A DNA stretch of 64,000 nucleotides from Breoghania sp963678585. Its GTDB lineage: Bacteria > Pseudomonadota > Alphaproteobacteria > Rhizobiales > Stappiaceae. Within the stretch, counting starts at the first letter, position 1. Each line of letters begins with the position of its first letter. The notes under the pieces are model-generated. The model had not been told where the DNA came from, made no database searches, and was given only the letters and a program-made list of their open reading frames with translations. Of the stretch, positions 56,388-64,000 are shown piece by piece. The stretch is taken from contig CAXXGA010000002.1 in NCBI GenBank assembly GCA_963678585.2, positions 2,914,001 to 2,978,000 of the forward strand. Reading direction: 5' to 3'. The position numbers and the translations under genes are program-made.

Positions 56388-56855
56388 CTAGTCCAGATAG
56401 TAGCGCCGCGCCGTGGAGAACCAGAACTCCACGATGGTGTTGAGGATCGCGCTCATGCCTTCCAGCGTGTCGACCTTGGAGACCACAGCATTGGCCCCGC
56501 TTTCATAGGCGCGACGGATGGTTTCCTCATCCGTCGCCGTGGTCAGCACGCAGACGGGAACCGAATGCAGCCTCCCGTGAGCACGCAGCTTGTGCAGGAA
56601 GGTCGTACCGTCCACCACCGGCATGTTCAGGTCGAGGATGATCAGATCGGGCGGCGCATTCTCGTCGGCGGCGGCCTGTTCAAGATATTCGAACGCCTCG
56701 CGACCGTCCTCGCAGACTTTCAACTCCAGCCGTATCGGCGCATCCCGCAAGGAGCGCTTTATGACCAGAATATCGTCGGGGTCATCTTCGACCAACAAGA
56801 CACGCGCATCCACCAACGGATCTGCATGTTCTTTCTTGTCCGACGCGGTACCCAT
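56388..56855 (-). CDS. Single-domain response regulator (Rcp1-like)
   Basis: A 155-residue receiver-only regulator. The acidic pocket is VLLVEDDPDDILVIKRSL (Glu23, Asp24, Asp25), the phospho-acceptor Asp75 is in LIILDLNMPVVDG, Thr is in VCVLTTATDEE, and Lys is in ANAVVSKVDTLEG. The DDPDD pattern and short C-terminal extension resemble Rcp1-type regulators, which partner phytochrome-like kinases with HDLQEPLR boxes. Exactly such kinases are encoded divergently from 57023. It lacks an output domain, so it probably acts by protein contact or in a phosphorelay. Confidence 0.9.
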   Translation of the reverse strand: MGTASDKKEHADPLVDARVLLVEDDPDDILVIKRSLRDAPIRLELKVCEDGREAFEYLEQAAADENAPPDLIILDLNMPVVDGTTFLHKLRAHGRLHSVPVCVLTTATDEETIRRAYESGANAVVSKVDTLEGMSAILNTIVEFWFSTARRYYLD

Positions 56856-56949
56856 GAGCCAGAAACCTCAACGTTAAAAACAACAAGGCGATTGCCATGT
56901 TCTATCGGTGGCATTGTCGCACAGACAGCTTCCCACTCCGTTACAAAAT

Positions 56950-56979
56950 ACTATAGTGTCGATTGGACAGGTTCCACAA
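56950..56979 (-). promoter_or_regulatory. Candidate promoter for the Rcp1-like regulator
   Basis: On the minus strand TTGTGG, 18-base spacer, TATAGT. The -10 lies within a symmetric ACTATAGT, so it might also serve the divergent kinase operon. Confidence 0.35.
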
Positions 56980-57022
56980 TAGAATCAGCATTGTGCAAGA
57001 GAGCCGAAAAGGGCGTTAATCA

Positions 57023-59029
57023 TTGCAAAAGTGCCGAACGGTTGCCGGGATCGACAGAAAGCCGCCAATTTACTTCGACCTCAATTTGCTTCCCACACCG
57101 GTATTGCGATTGAGGCCCGACAGCACGATCTCTTTCGCCAACCATCACTATTGTGTTATCTTCCGCAGCGGAAAGCCGCTTGAGCCCGACCGAAATCTTC
57201 TCGATTTCGTTCCGTCACCGAGCCACAACCGGATTCGCAATACAATTGCCAGTCTGACGGTTGAGAGACCTGACACCGTCATGGACTTTCCCGTTACGGA
57301 CGGGCACGGACGCAATTGCTGGGCGCAATGGGGCCTTAAGGGGCGCTTTGATTCGCTTGGCGAGCTGATCGACGTGGTGGCGATCGGCCGGGTCATCTCT
57401 GAAGAGTTGCGCTATCGGAATGCGCTGGAAGACCTGATGCGCATCTCCAACGATGTCGGGAAGAGCCAGGAAGAGCGTGCGCGCATGATCCTGGCGGTGG
57501 GCGTGAAATATTTCGACGCCGACCTTGCGGGCATCACCCGGCTGGAAGGCGATCAGGCCAACCCGCTGGTGCTCAATTTTCATCTCGATCACCTGCGCGA
57601 GCGCCACGCCTTCCCGCGTGAGAGATCCTATGTGGATCTGGTCCTGCGCGCCGGGCCCGTCGTCGCCATTCACGACATCCGCGAGACGGAATACGTCACC
57701 TATCCCTTCTACGAGAACCTGCCGCTGCAAAGCGTCATCGCTTCGGAAGTCTATGTCGGCGACCGCTTCTACGGGATCATCAACTTCGGCACGCTGAAGC
57801 CGCGCAAGGCCCCCTTCTCCGACAAGCAGATCCAGTTCTGCCGGCTGATCGCCCGCTGGCTGGGTTATACGCTGGAACAGCATTTCTTCTATGTCGGGCT
57901 TCAGGTGAGCGCGGAACGTTATCACCGGATTTTCGAACGCGCGCCGACCATGATGGCTGTCGTCGACAAGCAGGGCCGCCTGCTCGACGTCAACGCGACC
58001 TGGCTGGACCGGCTCGGCTACAGCCTGAGCGAGGTGACCGGACGCGATCTCGCCGACTTCTTCACCCCGCAATCGCGAGAGGCGCTTAAAGCCGAACCGC
58101 TCGACCGTCAGCCGCTGACGATTGCCACCCAGAACCTCGATTTCGTCACGCGCGACGGCGTCATCTTCGCCACGCAGCTTTCCTCGCTGGCCGTTTCCGC
58201 CGAAGACCTGCCCGTCCTGTGCGTGTGGATGGACATGAGCGAACGCAACAGGTTGCGGGAGGAAATGAACGCCGCCAACCGCGCCATCATGCGTGCCAAC
58301 GAAGACCTCAAGCGTTTCAACACGGTCGCCGCCCACGACCTGCAGGAACCGCTGCGCAAGATACGTCTCTATGGCGACCAACTCGACAAGCACCTGCCGG
58401 AAAACAGCGATCCGGAAGCCCGCCACGCCCTTGAGGTGGTCACCCGCGCCGCCGAGCGGCTGTCCCGGCTGGTGCGCGACCTGCTGGCGTTTTCGCGCGA
58501 AAGCGAACGCGGCTATGCAAACGACCCGGTCGATCTGGAACCGCTGATAGGGGAAGCGGTCGGCGATATGGCCCTGCTGATCCGCGAAACCGGCGCGACG
58601 GTGACGATCGGGTCCCTGCCGCAAGTCACCGGCGATGCGGTCCCGCTCCAGCGGGTCTTTCACAATCTCATTCTGAACGCCCTGAAATACCGCCACCCGG
58701 ATCGCTCTCCGAAGGTGGAGGTACTTGCCCGCGTGTCCGCACAAGGCGCCCGCGAGATCGTTGTCCGCGATAACGGGATCGGATTGCCGGAAGGTTCGGA
58801 GGAGGAGGTTTTCGAGCCCTTCGTCCGCCTCCACGCCACCCGCACGACCGGCACCGGCATCGGGCTGGCTCTCGTACGCTCCATTGTCGAGGGACACGGC
58901 TGGACGGTCACCGCGCAAAGGCGCGAGGACCATCAGGGCACCGAGTTCATCATCCGGACCAACACGCCGGCAGGGCCCGCGACAAACGCAGATGAGGCGA
59001 CCGCCCCCGGCAAGGACAGGACGTCATAA
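57023..59029 (+). CDS. PAS-GAF-PAS sensor histidine kinase (first of tandem pair)
   Basis: A soluble sensor kinase of 668 residues. It has an N-terminal PAS-like segment (about 18-130), a GAF-like domain (about 140-300), a clear PAS domain (about 308-425; FERAPTMMAVVDKQGRLLDV), then HisKA with the phospho-acceptor His438 in VAAHDLQEPLRKIRLYG. The ATPase domain has a full N-box (HNLILNALKY; Asn548, Asn552), G1 box RDNGIGLPEG and G2 box TGTGIGLALVRSIVEGHGW. The start codon appears to be TTG at 57023; no ATG is available before residue 87, so the exact start is uncertain. It abuts the second kinase with no gap. Confidence 0.9.
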   Translation: MQKCRTVAGIDRKPPIYFDLNLLPTPVLRLRPDSTISFANHHYCVIFRSGKPLEPDRNLLDFVPSPSHNRIRNTIASLTVERPDTVMDFPVTDGHGRNCWAQWGLKGRFDSLGELIDVVAIGRVISEELRYRNALEDLMRISNDVGKSQEERARMILAVGVKYFDADLAGITRLEGDQANPLVLNFHLDHLRERHAFPRERSYVDLVLRAGPVVAIHDIRETEYVTYPFYENLPLQSVIASEVYVGDRFYGIINFGTLKPRKAPFSDKQIQFCRLIARWLGYTLEQHFFYVGLQVSAERYHRIFERAPTMMAVVDKQGRLLDVNATWLDRLGYSLSEVTGRDLADFFTPQSREALKAEPLDRQPLTIATQNLDFVTRDGVIFATQLSSLAVSAEDLPVLCVWMDMSERNRLREEMNAANRAIMRANEDLKRFNTVAAHDLQEPLRKIRLYGDQLDKHLPENSDPEARHALEVVTRAAERLSRLVRDLLAFSRESERGYANDPVDLEPLIGEAVGDMALLIRETGATVTIGSLPQVTGDAVPLQRVFHNLILNALKYRHPDRSPKVEVLARVSAQGAREIVVRDNGIGLPEGSEEEVFEPFVRLHATRTTGTGIGLALVRSIVEGHGWTVTAQRREDHQGTEFIIRTNTPAGPATNADEATAPGKDRTS

Positions 59030-61057
59030 GTGGCTAAGGACGGATCCAGCACTGACCAGACCGACATGGCACCGCATCTGGCGTCGATGGATGCTTTACC
59101 TATTCCCGCCTCGCTCGTGACGGCGGACGGGATCATGCTGGAGGCCAACGACGCCTATTGCGAGGCGTTCGGGCTGGAGCTTGAGCGGATCACGGGCCGC
59201 CCGTTCTTCGAGCGGATCAACGAGGAAACGGCGCAGACGAGCCGGCACTTCTTCGCCCGCCTCACCCCGGAAAAGCCGAACCTGACCACGCCTCCGATGC
59301 TGCAGATCCTGCACGACCGCGAAAGGCGGCGTATCTGGCAGCTGACGGGAAAATTCGACAAGGACGGCGCACTGGAAACGATCCTGATCCTGTTCTGGGA
59401 CGTCACGGAGGAGTATCGCTACAACGAGACGCTGGAAGACCTGATCCGCATCACCAACGACCGCTCGCTCGACACCGACGAGGTGGTGGAGGGGATTCTT
59501 CAGATCGGCCATGCCTATTTCAAAATGACCGCCGGCGTCATCAGCCGTCTAAGCCCAGAAGGCGTCACGGCGGAATTTCAGGTCCGCCACGACATATCGC
59601 CCATCGGCTCGACCGTACCTATCGAATATTCCTACACCTCCATCACCCATTCGCGCGGCAGCATCGTCGCCATTCAGGACATCGACGAAACCGCCTACGC
59701 TGACAGCCTCTTCCGCAAGCGGCTGAACATGCGCAGCTTCCTGAGTGCGGAAATCCACCTCGACGGAGAGCTTTACGGCGCGCTCAGCTTCGCCTCGCCG
59801 GACGCCCGCGACAGACCCTTCTCCGACGAAGACATCCAGCTCATCCGCATTCTGGTGCAATGGCTGTCCTATGCGCTCATGCGCCGTCGCAAGATCGCGG
59901 AACTGCGCGCGAGCGAGGAGAAATACCGCTTCATCTACCAGAACTCGCCGATCATGATGCAGACCCTCGATGCCGAGTTGCGGATTACCGACGTCAACAA
60001 GACCTGGGTCGACACGCTCGGCTATACGCGCGAGGAGGTTCTCGGAAAACCCACTGCAGACTATCTGACGGAGGCCAGCAAAAGAGATCTTCCGGACAAT
60101 ATGTTCAACCTGACCGAGCATCCCTATGTCGACGTGCCCTTTACCTGCGTCCGCGCCGACGGCACGTTGGTGGAGGTGGAAGCGTCCACACTGGTGGAAA
60201 CGAACAGATCTTCTTTCTCCGTGCTCGCCGTGATCAACAATGTCACCGACCGCAATCGCGCCCAGCGCTCGCTCGCCCGGCTCAACGAGGGCCTGCGCCG
60301 CACCAACGAGGGATTGAAGCGCTTCAACGCCATCGCCGCCCACGATCTTCAGGAACCGCTGCGCAAAATCCGCCTTTTCGGTGAAGTCCTCACCGAAACC
60401 CTCGCCGGGAGCGAAGACGAAGACGTGCGCCATCCGTTGACCGTCATCCACCGGTCTTCCGAGCGCCTGAGCAAACTCGTCAGCGATCTTCAGACCTACA
60501 CCCGGGAAACCCAGCGCGGCGTCCAGCGCCTGCCCGTCGATCTGAACCAGTTGGTGACCGAGACGCTGGCCTCCCTCGAAACACCGATCAAAGCCGAGAT
60601 CGAGACCAACGATCTCCCGCAGGTGACCGGCGACCCGAAGTCGCTGGCCAGCCTCTTCCATCACCTTCTGGGCTTTGCCCTGTCGGGCAATGGCGACGTG
60701 GGTCCGCGCATCGTGAAGATCGAAAGCGAACTCTCAGAACAGGGCTGCGCACGCCTCACCATCACCGACAGCGGCTCGCGGTTGCCCGGCACGCAAGCGG
60801 ATCGCATTTTCGAACCCTTCGCGCGCAACAGCCCCTTGCGCACGAGCGCCGACCAGATCGCCGGTGAAGTCGGTATAGGTCTGGCCATCGCCAAGTCGAT
60901 CGTGGAGGGGCACGGCTGGGAGATATCGGCATCCGCGAACCCCGATGGCGCGGGGACGATGTTCACCATCGAGATCCCCGCGCACCAGATCATCCGCCGT
61001 CACATTCCCAAGCCGCCCGCCGTCAGCGACAAGCCGGATGCGCCCGATCAATCATAA
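59030..61057 (+). CDS. PAS-GAF-PAS histidine-kinase paralogue with degenerate ATPase motifs
   Basis: A 675-residue paralogue with the same domain order as its upstream neighbour; even the phospho-acceptor His falls at the same residue number (438, IAAHDLQEPLRKIRLFG). The ATP-binding domain is altered. The N-box reads FHHLLGFALSG, so both Asn are lost (His545, Phe549). G1 reads TDSGSRLPGT, with Arg584 where Gly is expected. G2 is intact (VGIGLAIAKSIVEGHGW). It may not bind ATP itself but could be phosphorylated in trans by the first kinase. It starts with GTG directly after the first kinase's stop and overlaps the convergent ligase gene by 10 bp at the end. Confidence 0.88.
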   Translation: MAKDGSSTDQTDMAPHLASMDALPIPASLVTADGIMLEANDAYCEAFGLELERITGRPFFERINEETAQTSRHFFARLTPEKPNLTTPPMLQILHDRERRRIWQLTGKFDKDGALETILILFWDVTEEYRYNETLEDLIRITNDRSLDTDEVVEGILQIGHAYFKMTAGVISRLSPEGVTAEFQVRHDISPIGSTVPIEYSYTSITHSRGSIVAIQDIDETAYADSLFRKRLNMRSFLSAEIHLDGELYGALSFASPDARDRPFSDEDIQLIRILVQWLSYALMRRRKIAELRASEEKYRFIYQNSPIMMQTLDAELRITDVNKTWVDTLGYTREEVLGKPTADYLTEASKRDLPDNMFNLTEHPYVDVPFTCVRADGTLVEVEASTLVETNRSSFSVLAVINNVTDRNRAQRSLARLNEGLRRTNEGLKRFNAIAAHDLQEPLRKIRLFGEVLTETLAGSEDEDVRHPLTVIHRSSERLSKLVSDLQTYTRETQRGVQRLPVDLNQLVTETLASLETPIKAEIETNDLPQVTGDPKSLASLFHHLLGFALSGNGDVGPRIVKIESELSEQGCARLTITDSGSRLPGTQADRIFEPFARNSPLRTSADQIAGEVGIGLAIAKSIVEGHGWEISASANPDGAGTMFTIEIPAHQIIRRHIPKPPAVSDKPDAPDQS

Positions 61058-62280
61058 TCGCGCGCATCCTCGATGACCTTGCCGTCATTGGGCAGGGAAC
61101 CAGGGGCGACCTCTTCCACGAAACTGCCGAGCTTCGTCACCTCGCGCATGGAGGCCCCCACCGCATCGCAGGAGACTTCCGCACCGGGCTCCGCCTCGAA
61201 TTTCAGGCTCATGACGTCCTGCTCCTCGGCGCGCGAGACCACCAGACGCGCCCGCGCGATCTCCGGGTGGCGCTTCATCACCTGCGCCACCTGTTCGGGA
61301 TCGACGAACATGCCTTTGACCTTGGTGCGCTGGTCGGCCCGCCCCATCCAGCCCGCGATCAGCGTGTTCGTGCGTCCGCAGGGCGACTGCCCCGCCACCA
61401 CCTTCGTCATGTCGCCCGTACCGAAGCGCACCAGCGGATAGGAGGCATTGAAGGAGGTGACGACGATCTCGCCCACCTCGCCGTCGCCCACCGGATCGCC
61501 GGTTCCCGGACGCACGACCTCAAGGATGAAATCCTCGTTGAGAACGAGACCCTGCTGCGCTTCCGTTTCATAGGCGATGACGCCGAGATCGGCGGTGGCG
61601 TAGCACTGGGTGACGGCAACCCCGCGCGCGGCATATTCGTCGCGAAGAGAGGGGAAAAGCGCCCCGCCGGAGACCTGCGCCACCTTGATGGAGGAACAGT
61701 CGAGGCCAAGCTCCTCGGCCTTTTCCAAAATGGCCTTGAGATAATCCGGCGTGCCGCACCAGCCACGTGGTTTCAAAGCCGCGGCAGCCTGTGCCTGCAT
61801 CTCCGTCATGCCGGTGCCTGCGGGAAAGACCGTGCAGCCCAGCGCCCGCGCGCCCAGATCGAGAATGAAGCCGCCCGGCGTCATGTGATAGGCGAAAGAA
61901 TTGTGCACGACGTCGCCGGGCCGGAAACCCGCCGCATAAAGCGCGCGCGCTGCGCCCCACGGATCGGCGCCTGCGCTTTGCGGCTCCCACACAGGCCCCG
62001 GCGACAGGAACACCCGCTCCGGCGGGCGACCCATCGCGGCAAAGCCGCCGAAAGGCGGATTCGCCTTCTGGGCAGCCATCAACTGAGGCTTTCGCAGCAC
62101 CGGCAAGCGGGCCAGAGCCTCGCGCGAGGTAACCTCGGCCGGGTCGATGTCCGCCAGATGCGCGGCAAGACCGGGCGCCGCGGAAACCGCCTTTGAAAGA
62201 AATCCCGGCAGCCGCCGGAAGAGATCCGCCTCGCGTTCCTCAGGATTGCGCGTCTCACGTGTATCGAATTTCTCACTCAT
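61048..62280 (-). CDS. Phenylacetate-CoA ligase-family AMP-binding enzyme
   Basis: A 410-residue adenylate-forming enzyme of the PaaK type, predicted to join CoA to an aromatic or similar carboxylic acid. The family blocks are LPVLRKPQLMAAQ, FGGFAAMG, and VHNSFAYHMTPGGFILDLGA. The catalytic region has CYATADLGVIAYETEA and VTSFNASYPLVRFGTGDMT, then GRADQRTKVKGMFVDPEQV. The ATG at 62280 is the family-like start; the frame is open to 62535. A branched-chain amino-acid-type ABC transporter gene lies beyond RNase T2 on the same strand, and this ligase type often accompanies such transporters. The substrate is unknown. Confidence 0.9.
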   Translation of the reverse strand: MSEKFDTRETRNPEEREADLFRRLPGFLSKAVSAAPGLAAHLADIDPAEVTSREALARLPVLRKPQLMAAQKANPPFGGFAAMGRPPERVFLSPGPVWEPQSAGADPWGAARALYAAGFRPGDVVHNSFAYHMTPGGFILDLGARALGCTVFPAGTGMTEMQAQAAAALKPRGWCGTPDYLKAILEKAEELGLDCSSIKVAQVSGGALFPSLRDEYAARGVAVTQCYATADLGVIAYETEAQQGLVLNEDFILEVVRPGTGDPVGDGEVGEIVVTSFNASYPLVRFGTGDMTKVVAGQSPCGRTNTLIAGWMGRADQRTKVKGMFVDPEQVAQVMKRHPEIARARLVVSRAEEQDVMSLKFEAEPGAEVSCDAVGASMREVTKLGSFVEEVAPGSLPNDGKVIEDARDYD

Positions 62281-62375
62281 CCGGCTCTCGTCTCCTCCCG
62301 GCCCGAAATTCCTGTTCAGGGGCGTAGAGAAAGCGTCGAAGACCTCCCCCGTCCCTTGTGCGAATACCCCGCGCC

Positions 62376-63422
62376 TCAGCGGTCGAAGCCGGCCCGGTCC
62401 ACTCGCCCGCTTCGGCAATTGCTCCTGGCCGCAGGCACCGGCTCCGCGGAATGGATCAGGTCGGCCAGAGACGTATGTCCCTCCACCTGACCGCGCAGTT
62501 CGATCCGCAGCTCCCGGATCATACCCCTGTCGCAAGTGATTGCGACCCGCGATCCCGCCCCTTCGCCGAAGGCGTCATTGAAGGCGTTGCGGATGCTGCG
62601 CGCCGTGACCCGGCCTCCCACATTGGCCGCCAGAAGATCGCGCACGGCGGAGGCATTGATCGCATCCATCATGGCAATCGAGGCCCGGAAATAGGCGTCC
62701 GGGTCCCCGTCGCCGAAACAACTTCCGTGCTTCACCCATTCATGGCGGTGAAGGTTGGAGCGCGTGCCGGGCATGACGCGTTCAAGCTGTGTGCGGGTCT
62801 CAGGCCTGAGCCGGATCGGGTCGAGCGAACCGTAGCGCCCATCTTCGTCGATCGATCTCTGGCGCGCAGGCACATTGCAGTAGAAGTTGCCGATGGGTTG
62901 CGGCCACAGCCCGTGCAGCGACAGGTGCCGCGCATCGTAGCGCCCCGGCGACTGGCTCCGGCATTCCGGCTTGGAACGATGGGTTTCGCAAAAGGCCGGT
63001 GCCCATGTGATCGCCAGCAGATATTCCGGCACCCCCGCCTCATGCCAGGAAGGCTGCGGGCGCGGTTTGGAGCGAAGTCCGGACGCAGGCGCGGAAGGCC
63101 GTGGCATGGCCGGTTTCGCCGTACTCGCCCCGCCTTTTGCAACATGCGCGCCGCACCCGGCGGCCACCCAGCGCAGCCGCGGCTCCGCGCCTTCGACCTC
63201 GATCCGGTAGTGGGTCGCATCGCGCCGGTTGGCGGCATGGATCGGATAGCTGCGCCCCGCTTGCGTCATCACGTTGCCGGGATTGGTCCCGGCTTTGATG
63301 TTCTGCGTGGCCGGGCAGGCAAGGCGGGCGACGAAGCTTCCCTCAAGCGGCACTTCGGCGCGCGCGGCAAGCGGAAGCGCGATCAGCAGGCCCGCGAGGG
63401 CGGCGAAAGTCCGGTTCGGCAT
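62376..63422 (-). CDS. Ribonuclease T2-family exported enzyme
   Basis: A 348-residue secreted or periplasmic RNase. It has a signal peptide (MPNRTFAALAGLLIALPLAA, then RAE). An N-terminal region of about 120 residues with paired Cys is not part of the usual RNase T2 fold, followed by a Pro/Ala-rich linker. The catalytic domain has CAS-I in LSLHGLWPQPIG and CAS-II in HRHEWVKHGSCF, with both catalytic His. A Cys-containing tail ends the protein. The N-terminal domain may target RNA or the envelope. The start at 63422 opens the signal peptide. Confidence 0.92.
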   Translation of the reverse strand: MPNRTFAALAGLLIALPLAARAEVPLEGSFVARLACPATQNIKAGTNPGNVMTQAGRSYPIHAANRRDATHYRIEVEGAEPRLRWVAAGCGAHVAKGGASTAKPAMPRPSAPASGLRSKPRPQPSWHEAGVPEYLLAITWAPAFCETHRSKPECRSQSPGRYDARHLSLHGLWPQPIGNFYCNVPARQRSIDEDGRYGSLDPIRLRPETRTQLERVMPGTRSNLHRHEWVKHGSCFGDGDPDAYFRASIAMMDAINASAVRDLLAANVGGRVTARSIRNAFNDAFGEGAGSRVAITCDRGMIRELRIELRGQVEGHTSLADLIHSAEPVPAARSNCRSGRVDRAGFDR

Positions 63423-63505
63423 GAAAGTTCCCAAGGGCGGCGTTCTGGCAGAAAAGACGTCGGATGCATGGTGGCAGGGGTCAGCGAAAAGGAAAAGCCC
63501 GCGCG

Positions 63506-63664
63506 CATCTCTCCCAAGAGGAGAAGCCGGAGCGAAGCTCTGTGTAAGGGGGATCGGGATCTTCCGTATCCATGAGAGATCCCATCCCCTCACCCCAGCC
63601 TTCTCCCCATGGGAGAGGGAGTACCATCGTCCGCCTTGCGAGATCGCGGACAAACGACAGGCCG
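63506..63664. repeat. REP doublet, copy 1
   Basis: Two facing elements: a degenerate CATCTCTCCC...AAGGGGG block (63506-63556), then 76 bp from its start CCATCCCCTCACCCC with a CTCCCCATGGGAG hairpin and TTGCGAGATCGCGG (63582-63664). The whole is repeated 212 bp further on. Confidence 0.75.
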
Positions 63665-63717
63665 GAGACGACAACCTCAACGCAAAGCCCGACGCGGCGA
63701 AGAAGAGACCGGCCCCA

Positions 63718-63878
63718 TCACCTCTCCCGAGGGGAGAGGTCGGCGCGAATGCGCCGGGTGAGGGGTGACAGGCCTAACGTATCCACGCAACATCCCATCC
63801 CCTCACCCCAACCCTCTCCCCGTGGGAGAGGGGGTACGACCGCACGCCTTGCGAGATCGCGGGCGACCGACAGACCGA
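63718..63878. repeat. REP doublet, copy 2
   Basis: The same pair: CACCTCTCCCGAGGGGAGAGG with a CGGCGC-GAAT-GCGCCG hairpin (63718-63770), then CCCATCCCCTCACCCC with a perfect CCCTCTCCC / GGGAGAGGG stem and TTGCGAGATCGCGG (63794-63878). The offset to copy 1 is 212 bp for both halves. It lies between the RNase T2 start and the ABC ATPase stop. Confidence 0.78.
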
Positions 63879-63894
63879 GAACGTCCCCGCCTCC

Positions 63895-64000
63895 TCAGGC
63901 CAGCCAGCGCTTGCGGCGCTTGTAGTGCTTCACGGCCTTGAAGGAGCGCCGTCCCTCGCCGCCCACGCCGAGATAGAACTCCTTCACGTCCTCGTTCTCG
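63895..64000 (-). CDS. ABC transporter ATP-binding protein, branched-chain amino-acid type (3' end only)
   Basis: Only the last 34 codons are in the window; the gene continues beyond 64000. The sequence ends ...ENEDVKEFYLGVGGEGRR, SFKAVKHYKRRKRWLA. The KEFYLG and KHYKRRKRW tail is characteristic of LivF/LivG-like ATPases whose genes flank phenylacetate-CoA ligase-type enzymes in proteobacteria. The stop is TGA at 63895-63897. The assignment rests on the short tail and the neighbourhood. Confidence 0.7.
   Translation of the reverse strand, partial: ENEDVKEFYLGVGGEGRRSFKAVKHYKRRKRWLA

Noticed and set aside
57023..61057. Bacteriophytochrome light sensors
   Set aside because: The HisKA boxes look phytochrome-like, but I see no bilin-binding Cys motif and no PHY-domain signature.

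Overview
This window is a stretch of GC-rich chromosome from an alphaproteobacterium, most likely of the order Hyphomicrobiales (Rhizobiales). The marker genes point there: GapR, CpdR, a split pntAA/pntAB/pntB transhydrogenase, an aa3-type cytochrome oxidase subunit IV, the DUF1036-pyk pair, ModD, and an mmgR-like small RNA lying between an N-formylglutamate amidohydrolase gene and hisN. I see no rRNA operon, prophage, insertion sequence or CRISPR array. There is one tRNA gene (Val-GAC). The genus is not identified.

Layout. 0-9.7 kb: a diguanylate cyclase, purEK, a MATE exporter, rpsU, a flavodoxin-fold oxidoreductase, a repeat island (two inverted REP-like elements around seven degenerate 23-bp units), the pnt operon and the COX IV gene. 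9.7-18.4 kb: a UbiB-like kinase, a DUF882 envelope protein, a sigma-54 response regulator, oligoendopeptidase F and a haem-dependent N-demethylase-like protein. 18.4-25.8 kb: gapR, DUF1244, an N-formylglutamate amidohydrolase, an EamA exporter, DUF1036, pyk, a TPR protein, rpmJ, tRNA-Val and cpdR. 26-31 kb: a second N-formylglutamate amidohydrolase, the sRNA, hisN, a lysophospholipase-like hydrolase, a PepSY-like protein and an Hsp20. 31-36 kb: modD, ltaE and a complete bufferin (metal-binding RiPP) operon bufABCD. 36.8-43 kb: gltBD, preceded by 1.1 kb without a convincing gene. 43-55 kb: a chemotaxis receptor, envelope enzymes (SGNH hydrolase, MltB, an outer-membrane barrel), kdsD, a motAB-type stator, nfeD-qmcA and hemH. 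55.6-61 kb: a signalling cluster with a degenerate receiver protein, an Rcp1-like response regulator and two tandem paralogous histidine kinases, the second with damaged ATP-binding motifs. 61-64 kb: a phenylacetate-CoA ligase relative, RNase T2, a REP-doublet repeat island and the 3' end of a branched-chain amino-acid-type ABC ATPase gene.

Most genes are housekeeping: purine and glutamate synthesis, haem, NADPH supply and cell envelope. The parts most worth a second look are the bufferin operon, the mmgR-like sRNA, the kinase/pseudokinase pair, and the three repeat islands.
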